The position numbers and the translations under genes are program-made. A model generated the notes under the pieces. That model saw only the letters and a program-made list of their open reading frames with translations, searched no databases and had not been told where the DNA came from. A stretch of 64,000 nucleotides of DNA, from positions 310,001 to 374,000 of the forward strand of contig NZ_JPRI01000010.1 in the NCBI RefSeq assembly GCF_000737765.1, read 5' to 3'. This DNA is from Chryseobacterium vrystaatense. GTDB lineage: Bacteria; Bacteroidota; Bacteroidia; Flavobacteriales; Weeksellaceae. Positions within the stretch are counted from its first letter, which is position 1. Every line of letters begins with the position of its first letter. Below are positions 60,975 to 64,000 of this stretch, one piece after another.

Positions 60975-61568
60975 TTATTCAGCACTTGGAGTTTCTTCCG
61001 TGCTTTCTGCAGCAGGAGCTTCTGGAGCCGCCTCAGCAGGAGTTTCTTCTACCGCAGGAGCAGCTTCTTCAGCTTTAGCTTCTACAGTTTCAGATTTGTT
61101 TTGAAGAGCAGAAACAACTCTTTGAATTGGAGATTGAAGTAATCCGATGATTTCTCCGATCATTTCTTCTCTAGACTTGATGTTAGCAAGTGCAGATAAG
61201 TTTTCGTCTCCAACGTAGAAAGTTTCCTGAAGGTAAGCAGATTTTAAAGCCGGCTTATCTTCTTTCTTTCTGAACCCTTGAATTAATTTTGCAGGAGCGT
61301 TTGCCGTATCAGAAATCATCAATGCTGAATTTCCTTTGAACGTTTCAAACATTTCGGAGTAATCTACTCCTTCCATTTGCTCCATTGCTTTTTGTAAAAG
61401 TGTGTTTTTCACAACTTTCACTTTGATATTTTGTTTGAAAGCCTGTCTTCTGAAATCAGAAGATTTAGCAGCGTTCAAACCGTCTAAATCTGCTACATAT
61501 ACTACTTTCGCATCCTGAAGCAAATCTTTGATCTCTTGTATTGCTACAACTTTTTGGTCTTTTGTCAT
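60975..61568 (-). CDS. rplJ: 50S ribosomal protein L10
   Basis: The 197-residue stalk-base protein has a normal N-terminal domain (TKDQKVVAIQEIKDLLQDAK). Beyond the usual length it carries an Ala/Glu/Pro-rich tail (about residues 163-197, AKAEEAAPAVEETPAEAAPE), a feature of Bacteroidota L10. It anchors L7/L12 and in other bacteria regulates its own operon. Confidence 0.97.
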   Translation of the reverse strand: MTKDQKVVAIQEIKDLLQDAKVVYVADLDGLNAAKSSDFRRQAFKQNIKVKVVKNTLLQKAMEQMEGVDYSEMFETFKGNSALMISDTANAPAKLIQGFRKKEDKPALKSAYLQETFYVGDENLSALANIKSREEMIGEIIGLLQSPIQRVVSALQNKSETVEAKAEEAAPAVEETPAEAAPEAPAAESTEETPSAE

Positions 61569-61585
61569 TGTCTTAAGGATTATTA

Positions 61586-62278
61586 TTAGTTAGCAGATTT
61601 AGTATCAATTGCAATACCTGGGCTCATTGTAGAAGATAAATAAATACTCTTCACATAAGTACCTTTTGCAGCAGTTGGTTTCATTTTGATCAATGTCGAG
61701 ATTAGCTCCTGAGCATTTTCTTTGATCTTGGCAGCATCGAAAGATACTTTACCAATACCTGCATGGATAATACCATACTTGTCTACTTTGAAATCAATTT
61801 TACCTGCTTTCACTTCAGTTACTGCTTTACCAATTTCCATAGTTACAGTACCTGATTTAGGGTTAGGCATAAGACCTCTTGGTCCTAATACTCTACCTAA
61901 TGGTCCTAATTTACCCATAACAGCTGGCATAGTAACGATAACGTCAACATCTGTCCAACCTTCTTTTATTTTTTGTAAATATTCGTCAAGACCTACATAA
62001 TCAGCTCCAGCTTCTTTAGCTTCAGCTTCTTTATCTGGAGTTACAAGAGCTAATACTTTAACATCTTTACCAGTACCATGAGGAAGAGATACTACACCTC
62101 TTACCATTTGGTTTGCTTTTCTTGGATCTACACCTAATCTTACAGCGATATCTACAGAAGCATCAAACTTTGTAGTGTTTACTTCCTTTACAAGAGCTGA
62201 ACCCTCTTCAAGGTTATAGATTCTACCTTTTTCTACTTTGCTTAAAGCTTCTTTTTGCTTTTTAGTTAATTTTGCCAT
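61586..62278 (-). CDS. rplA: 50S ribosomal protein L1
   Basis: The 230-residue protein binds 23S rRNA at the L1 stalk. Motifs FDASVDIAVRLGVDPRKANQ, VVSLPHGTGKDVKVL, KLGPLGRVLGPRGLMPNPKS and YVKSIYLSSTMSPGI are all present. It is also the known translational repressor of its own operon in other bacteria. Confidence 0.98.
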   Translation of the reverse strand: MAKLTKKQKEALSKVEKGRIYNLEEGSALVKEVNTTKFDASVDIAVRLGVDPRKANQMVRGVVSLPHGTGKDVKVLALVTPDKEAEAKEAGADYVGLDEYLQKIKEGWTDVDVIVTMPAVMGKLGPLGRVLGPRGLMPNPKSGTVTMEIGKAVTEVKAGKIDFKVDKYGIIHAGIGKVSFDAAKIKENAQELISTLIKMKPTAAKGTYVKSIYLSSTMSPGIAIDTKSAN

Positions 62279-62289
62279 TTCAATAAGTT

Positions 62290-62733
62290 TTAAGCGTTAG
62301 TTGGTTTAGTTCCTGTTACTCTTAATCCCATAGATCTAGCAGTACCAGCTACCATAGAAAGTGCAGAGTCTAAAGTAAAACAGTTAAGGTCTGTCATTTT
62401 ATCTTCAGCGATTTTCTTTACCTGATCCCAAGATACAGCACCTACTTTATTTCTGTTTGGTTCACCGGAACCTCCTTTGATTTTAGCTGCATCCATCAAC
62501 TGGATCGCTGCAGGTGGAGTTTTAATTACGAATTCAAAAGATTTGTCTTCGTATACTGTAATTACTACAGGTAAAACTTGCCCTGGCTTATCTTGGGTTC
62601 TTCCGTTAAATTGCTTACAAAACTCCATGATGTTCACACCTGCAGAACCCAATGCTGGACCTACTGGTGGAGAAGGGTTAGCTGCGCCACCTTTCACCTG
62701 AAGCTTTACCATTTTAAAGACTTTCTTAGCCAT
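62290..62733 (-). CDS. rplK: 50S ribosomal protein L11
   Basis: The 147-residue protein forms part of the GTPase-associated centre. Motifs include KLQVKGGAANPSPPVGPALG, AGVNIMEFCKQFNGRTQ and GSGEPNRNKVGAVSWDQVKK. It is the first gene of the operon in this window; a promoter lies at 62830-62860. Confidence 0.98.
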   Translation of the reverse strand: MAKKVFKMVKLQVKGGAANPSPPVGPALGSAGVNIMEFCKQFNGRTQDKPGQVLPVVITVYEDKSFEFVIKTPPAAIQLMDAAKIKGGSGEPNRNKVGAVSWDQVKKIAEDKMTDLNCFTLDSALSMVAGTARSMGLRVTGTKPTNA

Positions 62734-62829
62734 TTTTAATTTTTTTAGTTTGAATAATTAATGAGTTTGGAAGCATTTATTATTCAGCAGATTACCGACT
62801 CACATACAGTAAATCTACTTTTCGGACTG

Positions 62830-62860
62830 CAAAATTATGAAATATTTTTGAATTAGCCAA
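62830..62860 (-). promoter_or_regulatory. Promoter of the rplK-rplL operon
   Basis: TAATTTTG (-7, 62830-62837) and TTG (-33, 62858-62860) are 20 bases apart on the minus strand. The leader to rplK would be about 90 bases, long enough for the L1-type autoregulatory site seen in other bacteria. Confidence 0.6.
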
Positions 62861-62932
62861 TGGAATGTGTTGATTTTTAGAAAGAATTAGTAATAAAACT
62901 TTTTTTTCCTACATTTACGAAAACTGAAATCT

Positions 62933-64000
62933 ATGAAACTGAAATATTTACTTTTAAGTTTATTTTTAATGTTTTGTTGTATTCTCAAAGCACAAAATGA
63001 GTTTATTACGGTATGGAAACCCAGCAATACAGGCTTTATTCCTTCAGTAAGTACCTCTACCCAGATTTACTTCCCCGGAGTAGGAACAGATTATGAAATT
63101 TTTTGGGAAGAAGTTGGCCATCCTGCCCATAACGGAACACTGAATGACGTAACGACAATTGTAGGCGTACCTCTTCTGATCGATTTTGGAGCTCCTCTTA
63201 ATCCCATACCCGGCAATGCTACCTATACTTTAAAAGTAAGTCCTGAAAACGGAAGTTTTCACCGTATTTGTTTTTATGGTCCCGACCTGACTGTGCGCGG
63301 AGATGTTCATAAACTCATTGAAGTTGTCCAGTGGGGAGCTATTAAATGGTCCAGCATGCAGAGAGCTTTTCATTACTGTACTGAAATGGATGTCACCGCT
63401 ACCGATCTTCCATTTTTGGAACATGTAACTGATATGTCCGGCATTTTTGCAGGATGCTATAAATTAGTTGGTAATTCTTCTTTCAGTAATTGGGATGTCT
63501 CTCATGTGACTCATATGAACGAAGGTTTCTATTCTGCTAAATTATTTAACCAGCCCATCAGCAGCTGGGACATTTCCAATGTTACAGATATCTCGGCTAT
63601 GTTTTTTGATGCCGGGCAATTTAATCAACCTATAGGAATATGGAATACCTCCAATATCACGAATATGGATGGTACTTTTGGTTTCACCCATCAGTTTAAT
63701 CAGCCTCTTGCCAACTGGAACACTTCAAACGTTACCAATATGAGCGGTATGTTTATGGATGCAAAGCTGTTTAATCAACCGATTGGAAATTGGGATACTT
63801 CCCGTGTGAAAGATATGTCATTTATGTTTGGTTCAACACCAATGTTTAACCAACCGATTGCCAGCTGGGATACATCCAGTGTAACCAATATGCGGGGAAT
63901 GTTTCTTAATTCAACAAAGTTTAATCAGCCTGTTGGAAATTGGAACACGTCGTCGGTGACCAATATGGAAGGTGTTTTCAGGGAAAGCAAAGCTTTTGAT
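62933..64000 (+). CDS. DUF285/BspA-like repeat surface protein (partial)
   Basis: The frame from ATG 62933 is open to the window end. It has a signal peptide (LLLSLFLMFCCILKAQ), about 110 residues of beta-rich lead-in (FITVWKPSNTGFIP), and then repeats of 25 residues (75 bases) with the core FNQPIxxWDTSxVTNM, beginning at 63545, 63620, 63695, 63770, 63845 and 63920. This is the DUF285/BspA-like pattern of surface proteins. It continues beyond the window, and its secretion signal at the end is not visible. Confidence 0.9.
   Translation, partial: MKLKYLLLSLFLMFCCILKAQNEFITVWKPSNTGFIPSVSTSTQIYFPGVGTDYEIFWEEVGHPAHNGTLNDVTTIVGVPLLIDFGAPLNPIPGNATYTLKVSPENGSFHRICFYGPDLTVRGDVHKLIEVVQWGAIKWSSMQRAFHYCTEMDVTATDLPFLEHVTDMSGIFAGCYKLVGNSSFSNWDVSHVTHMNEGFYSAKLFNQPISSWDISNVTDISAMFFDAGQFNQPIGIWNTSNITNMDGTFGFTHQFNQPLANWNTSNVTNMSGMFMDAKLFNQPIGNWDTSRVKDMSFMFGSTPMFNQPIASWDTSSVTNMRGMFLNSTKFNQPVGNWNTSSVTNMEGVFRESKAFD

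Noticed and set aside
63545..64000. Regular 75-base repeats that could suggest a CRISPR array
   Set aside because: They lie in a continuous open frame and encode the DUF285 25-residue repeat; there are no unique spacers.
1..64000. Insertion sequences, integrases, phage or conjugation genes
   Set aside because: None of the accepted frames has transposase, integrase or phage motifs, and no terminal inverted repeats with target duplications were noticed.

Overview
The window looks like chromosomal DNA of a flavobacterium of the Chryseobacterium type (Bacteroidota, Weeksellaceae). The evidence is AT-rich DNA, several secreted proteins with type IX secretion (T9SS) sorting tails, signal peptides ending in -AQ, flavobacterial -7 promoter boxes (TAnnTTTG) a few bases before start codons, almost no Shine-Dalgarno sequences, and typical families such as DUF5777, DUF4272 and short GG-leader-type bacteriocin-like peptides. 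No rRNA or tRNA genes, insertion sequences, phage genes or CRISPR arrays were seen.

Layout. 1-13.1 kb is a mixed accessory stretch, nearly all on the plus strand: DinB-like protein, rifampin ADP-ribosyltransferase (arr), serine hydrolase, TPR protein, two lipoproteins, beta-propeller proteins, alpha/beta hydrolase, DUF4272, a LytS/LytTR-type two-component pair and a SMI1/KNR4 protein. 13.2-14.1 kb holds an FMN riboswitch and ribB. 14.2-24.3 kb carries surface and transport genes: T9SS cargo, a TonB-dependent receptor, an outer-membrane barrel, an MFS transporter, a methyltransferase and an M43 metalloprotease. 24.3-33.4 kb has an ABC exporter and housekeeping genes (truA, lpxK, purine nucleoside phosphorylase, thioredoxin-like protein, GNAT, dinB, alpha-amylase). 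Two small genes lie here: a cysteine-rich bacteriocin-like peptide at 33439-33606 and a possible secreted peptide at 26671-26814. 33.7-42.2 kb holds a carboxylesterase, an AraC/cupin/alcohol dehydrogenase divergon, an HxlR/NmrA divergon, a phosphodiesterase, a GNAT protein and cytidine deaminase.

42.3-46.1 kb is a compact five-gene minus-strand operon: DUF5777 barrel, CxxCH lipoprotein, YceI, ankyrin and DOMON-like T9SS cargo. A Crp/Fnr regulator lies just upstream. A CRP-like palindrome sits close to -41 relative to the operon's predicted start, so this looks like a regulated extracytoplasmic redox or heme unit.

46.5-62.7 kb is the ribosomal protein and RNA polymerase cluster on the minus strand (rplK-rplA-rplJ-rplL, then rpoB-rpoC). 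It is split by about 5 kb of surface-protein genes (55490-60292). rpoB has its own promoter and a leader of about 320 nt. A DUF285/BspA-like repeat protein starts at 62933 on the opposite strand and runs off the window, so nusG is not directly next to rplK. The rifampicin pocket of RpoB has the susceptible-type key residues, so the arr gene at the other end of the window is the visible candidate for rifampin resistance.
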